Positions 35,859 to 44,449 of a stretch of DNA of 64,000 bases are shown piece after piece. The notes beneath the pieces were generated by a model. The model saw only the letters and a list, made by a program, of their open reading frames with translations. It was not told the origin of the DNA and searched no databases. The DNA lies in assembly GCF_004341235.1 (NCBI RefSeq), contig NZ_SLUP01000009.1:186001-250000 (forward strand). The letters run 5' to 3'. Position 1 is the stretch's first letter; the number at the start of each line of letters is the position of its first letter. The DNA is from Mariniflexile fucanivorans. GTDB taxonomy: Bacteria; Bacteroidota; Bacteroidia; Flavobacteriales; Flavobacteriaceae. The position numbers and the translations under genes were made by a program.

Positions 35859-36992
35859 TTAACTGTATTTTACCTTTCTTAAAACACGCATCGATTCTTT
35901 ATATAAGTGATACAATTCTTCACTATAAGCTCTTAAATAAGGTTTAGCTTCTTCCAATTTATCAATGGCTTCGTGAAATAAATTAAGGTAACAGATAAGA
36001 TAGGTTACAGGCAAGTTTTTTAAATCTAATTCTTCCGCTTTTGTAAAGGCTTGTCCTTTTTTTAGTTTTTCTAAAAGGGCATTTGTGGTATTGTAAATAT
36101 GATGAAGCACTTTTTTGTCGTATTGAGGCGCTTCAAACAATAATTTTGTTTCGATGGTGTAATTGGCGTTATTTTCAAAATTGATGAGTGTTTCTTCCAA
36201 TTGATAGTATTTATTGGAATTTTGAAATCCAAGATTAACGTATTCAATAATTTTAAAAGAATCTTCATTTATATAGATAGCTACTTCATCTAAAGCTGAA
36301 AAAAACAATCGAACCTGTTCATTAATCAACTCTATATCAACTCTAGAAAAAAACGTTTCATCTTTAACCACCTTTTTTTGTCCCGCCCAACACACCACAA
36401 AATACTCTTTAAAAACCTTGTATTTTGGATTGTAATCTTTTCGGTTTTTCATAAAATCGAAAACGCCATTTAAGGTATGCTCTATATTGTTTTGCGAATT
36501 GTTTTCAATAGATTCAACAATTTTAGAGTTTACATCTTTTATTTCAATATCAAAAACTTTGGGCATGCTCATACTCCCATCTCTAAAAAAAACTGAACCT
36601 CCATAATATTTCCAAATATTTTTTCGCAAAGAGGTTATTTTTCCCGTGGGACGAATGGTAACCAAACCAACTACTTTATGGTCTGGTAAATGCGGAAAAG
36701 GGATGTTTTCATATTGAACAATAGGTGGATTGGTTAAATAGGCATTGATGAGGTTTTGAATTTTGCTGTCATCAAAAAAATCGACACCAACAATATCGTT
36801 GTCAGTATCTTCAACCCCAATAACAATAAAGGAATTATTTTTTGGGTTGCTATTTGAAAGGGCACAAATATGTTTTAAAAACTTCGCTTTTCCTTCTTTA
36901 AAACTAATATCAATTTTACGCTTTTTATCATAAAAGCTGTTCTCGTCGTTGTGCGATAATAGGTTTTTTATAAGTAAGCGTTTGTTAATCAT
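35859..36992 (-). CDS. AlbA_2/Schlafen-type domain protein
   Basis: 377 residues. The N-terminal 150 show the AlbA_2 pattern: FLKHICALSNSNPKNNSFIV, IGVEDTDNDIVGVDFFDDSK, IQNLINAYLTNPP, and VVGLVTIRP. Such domains bind nucleic acids or nucleotides and occur in regulators and defence-related proteins. The C-terminal 220 residues are mostly helical with no motif I recognise. It stands alone as a unit, with a terminator downstream and a four-helix-bundle gene 38 bases upstream on the same strand. Confidence 0.75.
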   Translation of the reverse strand: MINKRLLIKNLLSHNDENSFYDKKRKIDISFKEGKAKFLKHICALSNSNPKNNSFIVIGVEDTDNDIVGVDFFDDSKIQNLINAYLTNPPIVQYENIPFPHLPDHKVVGLVTIRPTGKITSLRKNIWKYYGGSVFFRDGSMSMPKVFDIEIKDVNSKIVESIENNSQNNIEHTLNGVFDFMKNRKDYNPKYKVFKEYFVVCWAGQKKVVKDETFFSRVDIELINEQVRLFFSALDEVAIYINEDSFKIIEYVNLGFQNSNKYYQLEETLINFENNANYTIETKLLFEAPQYDKKVLHHIYNTTNALLEKLKKGQAFTKAEELDLKNLPVTYLICYLNLFHEAIDKLEEAKPYLRAYSEELYHLYKESMRVLRKVKYS

Positions 36993-37030
36993 TGGGTATT
37001 ATCTATTTTTTATTATTTATTCAAGATTAA

Positions 37031-37417
37031 TCAAATTTTGCCCCCCTTGCGTTCAGATAACTTTAGATAGTTTATAAATTTTGACAATTGATTTATTAAA
37101 CTTTCCGCCTTATCATTGAGTTTATTAAAGGTTGTTTCATCTATATGATTTCTTCTGAAACATCTTAATAATTGAGCTTTACTTTCACTGCAAGATCCAC
37201 GAGAATAACTTAAAAACATAATAAATTCCTTGTTACCACCTCTACCAAAACCTTCGGCAATATTATCCATTACCGAACCAGACGAACCATTTATTTGTTC
37301 TCTTAATTTATAGTCTTTATTAAGAGTCGAATTTGTGATGATATTCCAAATATCATCACAAAAAATAGTAGCTTCTTTATAAACTTCTAAGCTTTCGAAT
37401 GAATTATGATGCGCCAT
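37031..37417 (-). CDS. Four-helix-bundle protein (23S intervening-sequence family)
   Basis: 128 residues with SLEVYKEATIFCDDIWNI near the start and the family signature SSGSVMDNIAEGFGRGGNKE followed by FLSYSRGSCSESKAQL. This family was first seen in 23S rRNA intervening sequences but in Bacteroidota it is common as a free-standing gene of unknown role. Upstream of the AlbA_2 gene on the same strand and may be expressed with it. Confidence 0.88.
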   Translation of the reverse strand: MAHHNSFESLEVYKEATIFCDDIWNIITNSTLNKDYKLREQINGSSGSVMDNIAEGFGRGGNKEFIMFLSYSRGSCSESKAQLLRCFRRNHIDETTFNKLNDKAESLINQLSKFINYLKLSERKGGKI

Positions 37418-37469
37418 ATAACCTGAATAAAAAATAAAAATAAATAATGTTTAACTTTGGCAAAGAAAT

Positions 37470-38222
37470 TTAAAAAGATTTGTTTACCAAAGTTGAATTT
37501 GCCTGAGCTGTACAAAACATCAAAACATCGGCAATATTTACGTGAGCTGGTCTTGAAACCACAAAATAAATAACTTCAGCTACATCTTCAGCTTGCAATG
37601 CCTTAAAACCTTGGTAAACGGTATCAGCTATTTCAGCACCTTTAAAGCGCACTTTTGAAAATTCGGTTTCAACCAATCCTGGGTTTACAGCACCAACTTT
37701 TATTCCAAACGGATTTAAATCCATACGCATCCCTTCAGTAATAGCTAAAACAGCATGCTTACTTCCGCAATACACATTGCCTTTTGGATATACTTCTTTT
37801 CCTGCCGAAGAACCAATATTGATGATATGCCCCGATTTTCGTGCCGTCATTTGTGGGATAATGGCTTTGCTTACATACAATAAACCTTTTACGTTAATGT
37901 CCATCATGGCATCCCAATCGTCTAAATTTCCAGCATCAATTGGGTCTAGCCCATGCGCATTTCCTGCGTTGTTTATTAAAATATCTATCTGTTTAAAATC
38001 TTCAGGTAACGAATCTATGGCTTTAAAAGTTTCAGTTTTATCTCTTACATCAAAATTTAAAATATGCACATTGGTTAGTTTACTAAGGGCTTCTTGTGTA
38101 GTTTTAAGTCTTTCTAAACGTCTTCCACATAACACCAAATTAATATTGTGTTTAGCAAACTCGCATGCGGTAGCATAACCAATACCGCTAGTTGCACCAG
38201 TTATTAAGGCCGTTTTTATCAT
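37470..38222 (-). CDS. Short-chain dehydrogenase/reductase, YdfG-like
   Basis: NAD(P)-dependent oxidoreductase of 250 residues. Motifs: ALITGATSGIGYATACEFA (cofactor binding), LCGRRLERL (NADP preference), ILINNAGNAHGL, IINIGSSAGKEVYPKG and the catalytic YCGSKHAVLAI. The overall pattern is closest to the 3-hydroxy-acid/serine dehydrogenase group. The substrate is not fixed by sequence. Confidence 0.88.
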   Translation of the reverse strand: MIKTALITGATSGIGYATACEFAKHNINLVLCGRRLERLKTTQEALSKLTNVHILNFDVRDKTETFKAIDSLPEDFKQIDILINNAGNAHGLDPIDAGNLDDWDAMMDINVKGLLYVSKAIIPQMTARKSGHIINIGSSAGKEVYPKGNVYCGSKHAVLAITEGMRMDLNPFGIKVGAVNPGLVETEFSKVRFKGAEIADTVYQGFKALQAEDVAEVIYFVVSRPAHVNIADVLMFCTAQANSTLVNKSF

Positions 38223-38386
38223 GTTAATTAATTTTTATTTCATCTATAAAAATACTTAAAACTTGGTTTAATTAATAAAACTAAGTGTTATACTTTTTAA
38301 TCACCTATTTATTTAACCTAGTATTAACGCTATAGGCCAATTATTTTAACCAATCTTTAACAGCGGACTAAGAAAAATTTTAACAA

Positions 38387-38418
38387 TTTGCATGCCTCAA
38401 ATATGCTTACTATATTCG
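38387..38418 (+). promoter_or_regulatory. Promoter of the moxR-bat operon
   Basis: TTTG (38387-38390), a 20-base spacer and TATATTCG (38411-38418) match the Bacteroidota -33/-7 consensus with one mismatch in the -7 box. The moxR ATG follows 20 bases later, giving a short leader. Confidence 0.5.
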
Positions 38419-38437
38419 GGCTTTTAAAAACAAAAAA

Positions 38438-39442
38438 ATGATGGAAGATACTGGTACAATTGATATTAAAACAATTAACGAGAAAATTGAAAGAGAAAGT
38501 GCTTTTGTTGATTTACTAATGCTAGAGATGAACAAAGTCATCGTGGGGCAAAAACACATGGTGGAGCGTTTGCTTATTGGTTTGTTGGGACAAGGACATA
38601 TTTTATTGGAAGGAGTGCCTGGTTTAGCAAAAACTTTAGCGATTAATACGTTGGCACAAGCGGTTGATGGAAGTTTTAGTAGAATCCAGTTTACCCCCGA
38701 TTTATTACCTGCTGATGTAACAGGAACCTTAATTTACAATATGAAGGTGAATGATTTTTCCATTAAAAAAGGGCCTATTTTCGCAAATTTTGTACTAGCA
38801 GATGAGATTAACCGTGCGCCAGCAAAAGTGCAATCGGCATTACTTGAGGCGATGCAAGAAAAGCAAGTAACTATTGGCGATGAAACCTTTAAATTGGATA
38901 AACCATTTTTGGTAATGGCAACTCAAAACCCTGTTGAACAAGAAGGAACGTATCCTTTACCAGAAGCACAAGTGGATCGTTTTATGTTGAAAACAGTCAT
39001 TGATTATCCAAAAATTGCTGAGGAACAATTAATAATGCGTGCCAATATGAAAGGTGCTTGGGATAAAGTAAACCCAGTAATTTCAGTAGCACAGATACTA
39101 AAAGCACAACAAGTGGTTCGTGAAGTGTATATGGACGAGAAAATTGAAAAATACATTCTCGATATTATTTTCGCAACACGTTACCCAGAAAAGTATAGAC
39201 TTGCCGATTTAAAACCATTAATTTCTTTTGGTGCATCACCTCGTGGAAGTATCAATTTAGCAACAGCTGCTAAATGTTACGCCTTTATTAAACGTCGTGG
39301 ATATGTTATTCCAGAAGATGTACGCGCCGTAGTTTACGATGTGTTAAGACACAGAATTGGAATTACTTACGAAGCGGAAGCTGAAAATGTAACGTCTGTG
39401 GACATCATCAACAAAATTGTAAACGAAATAGAAGTGCCTTAA
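38438..39442 (+). CDS. MoxR-family AAA+ ATPase
   Basis: Chaperone-like ATPase that acts on von Willebrand-factor A (VWA) proteins. The 334 residues have Walker A in LLEGVPGLAKTLAI, Walker B and following ADEINRAPAKVQSALLEAMQ, sensor segment MATQNPVEQEGTYPLPEAQ and the C-terminal ISFGASPRGSINLATAAK. First gene of the moxR-DUF58-batA-E operon; the VWA proteins BatA and BatB downstream are the expected partners. A second ATG follows immediately. Confidence 0.95.
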   Translation: MMEDTGTIDIKTINEKIERESAFVDLLMLEMNKVIVGQKHMVERLLIGLLGQGHILLEGVPGLAKTLAINTLAQAVDGSFSRIQFTPDLLPADVTGTLIYNMKVNDFSIKKGPIFANFVLADEINRAPAKVQSALLEAMQEKQVTIGDETFKLDKPFLVMATQNPVEQEGTYPLPEAQVDRFMLKTVIDYPKIAEEQLIMRANMKGAWDKVNPVISVAQILKAQQVVREVYMDEKIEKYILDIIFATRYPEKYRLADLKPLISFGASPRGSINLATAAKCYAFIKRRGYVIPEDVRAVVYDVLRHRIGITYEAEAENVTSVDIINKIVNEIEVP

Positions 39443-39450
39443 AAAGTTTA

Positions 39451-39556
39451 CAGTATTCAGTGACAGTTTGCAGTGACTTACTAAAAACTGAATACCCAAA
39501 ACTAAATTCAACGGTTTATTGATAACTGAATACTGCGACTGAAAACTGTTTGCTGA
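39451..39556. repeat. Inverted low-complexity repeat between moxR and DUF58
   Basis: CAGTATTCAGT (39451-39461) and ACTGAATACTG (39525-39535) are perfect complements, embedded in a run of CAGTTTGCAGT-like and ACTGAAAACTG-like phrases that fills the whole gap between the two genes. Confidence 0.65.
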
Positions 39557-39560
39557 ATAA

Positions 39561-40427
39561 ATGGATACTAAAGAATTACTAAAAAAAGTACGAAAAATAG
39601 AAATCAAGACACGCCGTTTGTCTGATCATATATTTGGGGGCGAATACCATTCAACCTTTAAAGGGCGTGGTATGACTTTTAGTGAAGTACGCCAGTACCA
39701 ATTTGGTGACGATGTTAGAAATATCGATTGGAATGTAACCGCACGCTACAACGAACCCTACATAAAAGTTTTTGAAGAAGAACGCGAACTTACCATGATG
39801 CTTATGGTTGATGTGTCGGGATCTGAAATGTTTGGTACCGAACAACAATTTAAAAATGAAGTAGTTACAGAAATTGCTGCGACTTTAGCATTTTCAGCAA
39901 CACAAAATAATGATAAAATAGGTTTGATTTTGTTTTCCGATAAGGTTGAACTTTATATTCCACCAAAAAAAGGACGTTCGCATGTTCTTCGTATTATCCG
40001 AGAGTTGATTGAATTTGAACCAGAAAGCAAACAAACTAATTTAGCCGAAGCTTTAAAATTCATGCAAAACGTTATGAAGAAAAAAGCCATTGTGTTTGTA
40101 TTATCTGATTTTATTGCAGATGATTACCATCAAACCATGAAAATTGTTTCAGGAAAACACGATGTTACAGGTATTCGAGTGTACGATAAACGAGAGGAAG
40201 AAATTCCAAATCTAGGTCTTGTTCAAATGCAAGATGAAGAAACGGGCGAATTGATGTTGGTAAATACATCATCAAAAAAAGTACGTTTAAATTATGGTAA
40301 ATTCTACCATGAAAAAGTAGAATACTATAAAGAAAGTTTCAATAAATCTGGTGCAGGGTCTATAGATTGCAGAGTGGATGAAAGCTACGTTAAGAAAATG
40401 TTAGGCTATTTTAAAAGAAGAGGATAA
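39561..40427 (+). CDS. DUF58-domain protein
   Basis: 288 residues with a VWA-like core. The DUF58 signature reads FSEVRQYQFGDDVRNIDWN followed by TARYNEPYIKVFEEERELT, then MLMVDVSGSEMFG, a degenerate MIDAS-type DxSxS site, and IVFVLSDFIADD. Soluble, without membrane segment. Second gene of the bat operon; ends with a TAATG overlap to the next gene. Confidence 0.92.
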   Translation: MDTKELLKKVRKIEIKTRRLSDHIFGGEYHSTFKGRGMTFSEVRQYQFGDDVRNIDWNVTARYNEPYIKVFEEERELTMMLMVDVSGSEMFGTEQQFKNEVVTEIAATLAFSATQNNDKIGLILFSDKVELYIPPKKGRSHVLRIIRELIEFEPESKQTNLAEALKFMQNVMKKKAIVFVLSDFIADDYHQTMKIVSGKHDVTGIRVYDKREEEIPNLGLVQMQDEETGELMLVNTSSKKVRLNYGKFYHEKVEYYKESFNKSGAGSIDCRVDESYVKKMLGYFKRRG

Positions 40428-40510
40428 TGCAAATTATGAATTATGAATTACGAATTATGAATATGAAAACCATGATGAAAAGTCTTCGGTCTTCAGTCTT
40501 CGGTCTTCTG
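40427..40510. repeat. ATTACGAATT/TCTTCGG repeats inside a coding start
   Basis: Two adjacent simple repeats: ATTATGAATTACGAATTATG (40435-40460 region) and AGTCTTCGGTCTTC doubled at 40481-40510. Both lie inside the N-terminal codons of the following gene. The same ATTACGAATTACGA phrase recurs at 44290-44371 and 45275-45357. Confidence 0.6.
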
Positions 40511-42103
40511 CCTGTTTTCTTTTTTCTTTTTTCTTTACTCTCCTATTCACAAGTTTCAACATCTATCGATTCAACAAAAATTAAAATAGGGCAACAAATT
40601 ACCTATAAAATAGAAGTTGAAGCTAAAGCTAATAGCTTGGTGGTTTTCCCAGAAGGGCAAACATTTTCACCTTTAGAAATGATAGAATCGTATGCTATTG
40701 ATACGGTTAAAAAGAACGACAAATACAATCTGATTAAAAAATATGGTTTAACCCAATTCGATTCTGGAAAATATACCATTCCAAGACAAAAAATAATAAT
40801 TGGGGATAAAACCTTTTTTACTGATTCTTTAAAAGTTGAGGTTAATAATGTGGTAATAGACACCACAAAACAAGGTCTTTACGATATAAAGCCAATCATT
40901 GAAGTTAAAAAACAAGGTAGCGACTGGTGGAAATATTTGTTAATTGTGCTTTTAATAATTGGCATCATCGGTTTTTTAATGTATTGGTTTATTTGGCGAA
41001 AAAAACCATTGACAGAAGAGGAAGAAATAGCCTTGCTACCACCTTACGATCGTGCCAAATTAGCTTTAAAAAAGTTAGATGAAAGTCATTATTTACATAC
41101 CGATTCTATTAAAGAATATTACTCAGAGTTAACCTTCATCATTAGAAAATATTTAGATGAAAAAGTATACGACAAAGCATTAGAAAGCACAACAGATGAA
41201 CTTATTTCTAGATTAAATTTACTTAAAGAGGGCAACCAAATAGAATTAAGTAAACAAGATATAAGAAACCTAGAAAGCATTTTAAAACGTGCCGATTTAG
41301 TAAAATTCGCAAAATCGGCCGTAGATGTCGAGCTTGCCAAATTAGATAGAAACACCATTGATATTGAGATAGACAACGTTAAACAAGCACTTCCTGAACC
41401 AACAGAAGAAGAAAAGCTTTTAGACGAACAATACCGTGAATCGTTAGAACGCAAAAAGAAACGTAAAAAAATCATCATAACCGTTGTAATAGGTGTGTTT
41501 CTGCTCATGGCAACCTTTGTTGGGTTCTCAATAAAATATGGTTTTGGTTATGTGAAAGACATTTTAATAGGGCACGATAGTATCGAACTTTTAGAAGGCG
41601 AATGGGTAACCAGTGAGTATGGTTTTCCACCGGTTACCATTTCAACACCAATAGTTTTAACACGTGTTGAGATACCAACTCCCGAAGAGGCAAAAGTACA
41701 AATGTCTCAAACCATGTTTATATATGGCACCTTATTAGATGTGTTTAGTGTTGTAGTCAATACCACAACTTATAAAAATTTAGGTGATAATAAGATCGAT
41801 TTAGAGAAGACATCCGAGATTAGTTTAAAAGCCATTGAAGCGCAAGGTGCTAAAGATATTTTGGTGTTTAGAGAAAAGTTTGTAACACCCAATGGAGCCG
41901 AAGGCATAAAAACCTATGGTTCATTTAAAGCTGAAAATGCGATAAGTAAAAAAGTACAAGAATGTAATTACGTGATGCTGTTGTTTACTTCGGAAAATGT
42001 ATTGCAACAAGTGATGGTGACTTATGCAAAAGATGATGCGTATGCCGACCAAATAATAGAGCGTATTTTAAATTCAGTAGAACTTAAAAAAGCAGAAGAA
42101 TAA
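40427..42103 (+). CDS. Membrane protein of the bat operon (BatD-like N-half)
   Basis: 558 residues: signal peptide, a beta-rich exported domain (SIDSTKIKIGQQITYKIEVE to FFTDSLKVEVNNV), a membrane segment at about 168-190 (WWKYLLIVLLIIGIIGFLMY), a cytoplasmic helical stretch with ALESTTDELISRLN and NLESILKRADLVKFAKS, then another membrane segment (IIITVVIGVFLLMATFVGF) and a C-terminal domain. The position between DUF58 and batA is standard. Translation may begin at 40427 through the TAATG overlap, or at 40463-40475; the first 12 codons are repeat-derived. Confidence 0.82.
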   Translation: MQIMNYELRIMNMKTMMKSLRSSVFGLLPVFFFLFSLLSYSQVSTSIDSTKIKIGQQITYKIEVEAKANSLVVFPEGQTFSPLEMIESYAIDTVKKNDKYNLIKKYGLTQFDSGKYTIPRQKIIIGDKTFFTDSLKVEVNNVVIDTTKQGLYDIKPIIEVKKQGSDWWKYLLIVLLIIGIIGFLMYWFIWRKKPLTEEEEIALLPPYDRAKLALKKLDESHYLHTDSIKEYYSELTFIIRKYLDEKVYDKALESTTDELISRLNLLKEGNQIELSKQDIRNLESILKRADLVKFAKSAVDVELAKLDRNTIDIEIDNVKQALPEPTEEEKLLDEQYRESLERKKKRKKIIITVVIGVFLLMATFVGFSIKYGFGYVKDILIGHDSIELLEGEWVTSEYGFPPVTISTPIVLTRVEIPTPEEAKVQMSQTMFIYGTLLDVFSVVVNTTTYKNLGDNKIDLEKTSEISLKAIEAQGAKDILVFREKFVTPNGAEGIKTYGSFKAENAISKKVQECNYVMLLFTSENVLQQVMVTYAKDDAYADQIIERILNSVELKKAEE

Positions 42104-43110
42104 TGTTTGAAGGCATCGAATTTTTAAATAAGCAGTGGTTTTGGGCATTTTTAGTGTTACCATTAGCAATTCTGTGGTATATTTTCAAGCATAAAAAACA
42201 AACAGCAGAACTTAAAATATCTAGTTTAAAAGGTTTTAAACTAACCAATTCTGTGTTACCTAAATTAAAACACGGCTTATTTATTTTGCGTTTATTGGCA
42301 CTTGCGTTTTTAATTACAGCATTGGCAAGACCACAAACTATTGATGTGTCTTCCAAAACAAAAACCACAAGAGGTATTGATATTGTTATGGCAATTGATG
42401 TATCAGCAAGTATGCTTGCAAAAGATTTATCGCCAAACAGACTTGAAGCATTAAAAAATGTAGCCTCAGAATTTATAAAAGGTAGGCCAAATGATAGAAT
42501 AGGTTTGGTAGAATATGCCGGCGAAAGTTATACAAGAACACCGGTTACCAGTGATAAGTCGATTGTTTTACGTTCATTAAATGATATTAAATACAACACC
42601 ATTATTGAAGGTGGGACAGCCATCGGGATGGGTTTAGCAACGGCGGTAAACCGTTTAAAAGACAGTAAAGCCAAAAGTAAAGTGATTATTTTATTAACTG
42701 ATGGCGTTAATAACACCGGTTTCATAGACCCGAAAATAGCCAGTGAATTAGCGATGGAATACGGTATAAAAACCTATACCATTGGCTTGGGTACTAATGG
42801 AATGGCGCTTTCGCCTGTTGCCTTAGACCCAAGAACAGGCGGGTTTCAATATGCTAGAGTACCAGTAGAAATAGATGAAGTATTGTTAAAAGAAATCGCA
42901 TCAGTTACAGGAGGAAAATATTTTAGGGCCACCAATAACAAAAAGCTTGAAGAAATTTATAATGAAATAAATAAACTTGAAAAAACAGATGTTGAAGAGT
43001 TTAAATATTATAATTACGAAGAAAAATACCGTCCGTTAGTGCTATTAGCAGGTTTGTTTCTTTTAATAGAATTTTTATTAAGAAACACTCTTTTTAGGAG
43101 TTTTATTTAG
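42103..43110 (+). CDS. batA: BatA, VWA-domain membrane protein
   Basis: 335 residues with two N-terminal membrane segments, a VWA domain whose metal-site motif is IVMAIDVSASMLAKDLSPNR with later LLTDGVNNTG, and a C-terminal membrane segment LVLLAGLFLLIEFLLRN. Part of the Bacteroides aerotolerance-type operon, thought to form an inner-membrane complex with MoxR. It overlaps the previous gene by one base (TAATG). Confidence 0.92.
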   Translation: MFEGIEFLNKQWFWAFLVLPLAILWYIFKHKKQTAELKISSLKGFKLTNSVLPKLKHGLFILRLLALAFLITALARPQTIDVSSKTKTTRGIDIVMAIDVSASMLAKDLSPNRLEALKNVASEFIKGRPNDRIGLVEYAGESYTRTPVTSDKSIVLRSLNDIKYNTIIEGGTAIGMGLATAVNRLKDSKAKSKVIILLTDGVNNTGFIDPKIASELAMEYGIKTYTIGLGTNGMALSPVALDPRTGGFQYARVPVEIDEVLLKEIASVTGGKYFRATNNKKLEEIYNEINKLEKTDVEEFKYYNYEEKYRPLVLLAGLFLLIEFLLRNTLFRSFI

Positions 43111-43200
43111 AAAATATTAGTTAGGTATAAGGCCATCGAGACTTATATTTAAAACATCAGTGAATTCGTGGATAAACAACTAAACAAATCCGCGACAAAC

Positions 43201-43249
43201 AATTTAAACTTTGGAATTTGGAGTTTAAAATATTGGAATTTAGAAATTT
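43201..43249. repeat. TTTGGAATT repeat upstream of batB
   Basis: ACTTTGGAATTTGGAGTTT followed by ATTGGAATTTAGAAATTT, ending directly at the batB start codon. It is the same motif family as the repeat at the end of purN (13403-13440). Confidence 0.5.
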
Positions 43250-44287
43250 ATGTATCAATTAGACGAAAAAATATGGTTTTGGGTATTAGGAATTATTCCA
43301 GTAATAATCCTATTCTTTTTGCTGCTTCAATTTTGGAAACACCGCACTCAACGCAAATTTGCCGATAAAGCATTATTGAAAAAGTTAAGTCCGAATGCAT
43401 CGTTATTCAAATCTATTTTAAAATTAGTGGTGTTAAGTTTGGCCTTTGCATGTTTAGCACTTGCTTTAGTAAACCCAAAAATAGGCTCGAAGTTAGAAAC
43501 CATAAAACGTGAAGGTGTAGATATTGTTTTTGCAGTCGATGTCTCAAAAAGTATGCTTGCTGAAGATATTGCTCCCAACCGATTGGAAAAAGCAAAGCAA
43601 TTAGTAACACAAATCATCAATAATTTAGCAAGCGACCGTGTGGGTATTATTGCGTACGCAGGAAAAGCATTTCCGCAACTGCCCATTACAACCGATTATG
43701 GTTCGGCAAAAATGTTCCTTCAAAGTATGAATACCGATATGTTATCCTCACAAGGAACTGCCATAAATGAAGCCATTAAGCTAGCAACCACCTATTTTGA
43801 TGATGAAGAACAAACCAACCGTATTCTCATCATTATTTCAGATGGCGAAGACCACAGTGAAGAAGCTGCTGCCGTTGCCGAAGAAGCTAATGAAGCAGGC
43901 ATTCGAATTTTCACTATTGGAGTAGGTGATGTAAATGGCGGTCCCATACCAGAAAAGCGCAATGGGATTGTTTTAAATTACAAAAAGGATAACCAAGGAG
44001 AAACCGTTATTACGCGTTTAGATGAAGAAACCCTTAAAAGTATTGCAGCCGAAGCTAATGGCGTTTATTTGAATGGAAGAAATACCAACGATGTGGTTAA
44101 AGAAATAGGCGATATTTTAAACGGTATGGATAAAAAGGAGTTTGAAACCAAGGAATATGCCGATTTTAAAGACCAATTTCAGTGGTTTTTAGCATTTGCT
44201 ATTTTCTTTTTACTAATAGATATTTTCTTACTGGAACGAAAAACAGCTTGGTTGAAAAAGTTGAATTTATTTAATGAAAACCTGTAA
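43250..44287 (+). CDS. batB: BatB, VWA-domain membrane protein
   Basis: 345 residues, paralogous to BatA: two N-terminal membrane segments (WVLGIIPVIILFFLLLQFW and LVVLSLAFACLALALVNP), a VWA domain with intact metal-site motif FAVDVSKSMLAEDIAPNR and IIISDGEDHSEE, and a C-terminal membrane helix FQWFLAFAIFFLLIDIFLL. Separated from batA by 139 bases that hold repeats, unlike the tightly packed upstream genes. Confidence 0.92.
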   Translation: MYQLDEKIWFWVLGIIPVIILFFLLLQFWKHRTQRKFADKALLKKLSPNASLFKSILKLVVLSLAFACLALALVNPKIGSKLETIKREGVDIVFAVDVSKSMLAEDIAPNRLEKAKQLVTQIINNLASDRVGIIAYAGKAFPQLPITTDYGSAKMFLQSMNTDMLSSQGTAINEAIKLATTYFDDEEQTNRILIIISDGEDHSEEAAAVAEEANEAGIRIFTIGVGDVNGGPIPEKRNGIVLNYKKDNQGETVITRLDEETLKSIAAEANGVYLNGRNTNDVVKEIGDILNGMDKKEFETKEYADFKDQFQWFLAFAIFFLLIDIFLLERKTAWLKKLNLFNENL

Positions 44288-44289
44288 TA

Positions 44290-44371
44290 TAAAGTACGAA
44301 TTACGAGTTACGATTTTTAAATAAGAGTGTCAAGTAAGCGTAAATCAAAAATCTTAATTCGTAAATAATTT
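44290..44371. repeat. Inverted ATTACGA repeat between batB and batC
   Basis: TTACGAGTTACGATTTTT (44301-44318) and AAAAATCTTAATTCGTAA (44347-44364) pair at 16 of 18 positions, forming a long AT-rich hairpin in the leader of batC. Confidence 0.65.
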
Positions 44372-44449
44372 GAAATTATTTTATAAAACCTTTAACGATA
44401 CACAATTATAAGGTTTTGTAAATTTATAAGTTGAATAAAGCATTATAAA

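Noticed and set aside
37031-37417. Ribosomal RNA intervening sequence
   Set aside because: The four-helix family is named after such sites, but no rRNA gene is nearby; here the gene stands on its own.
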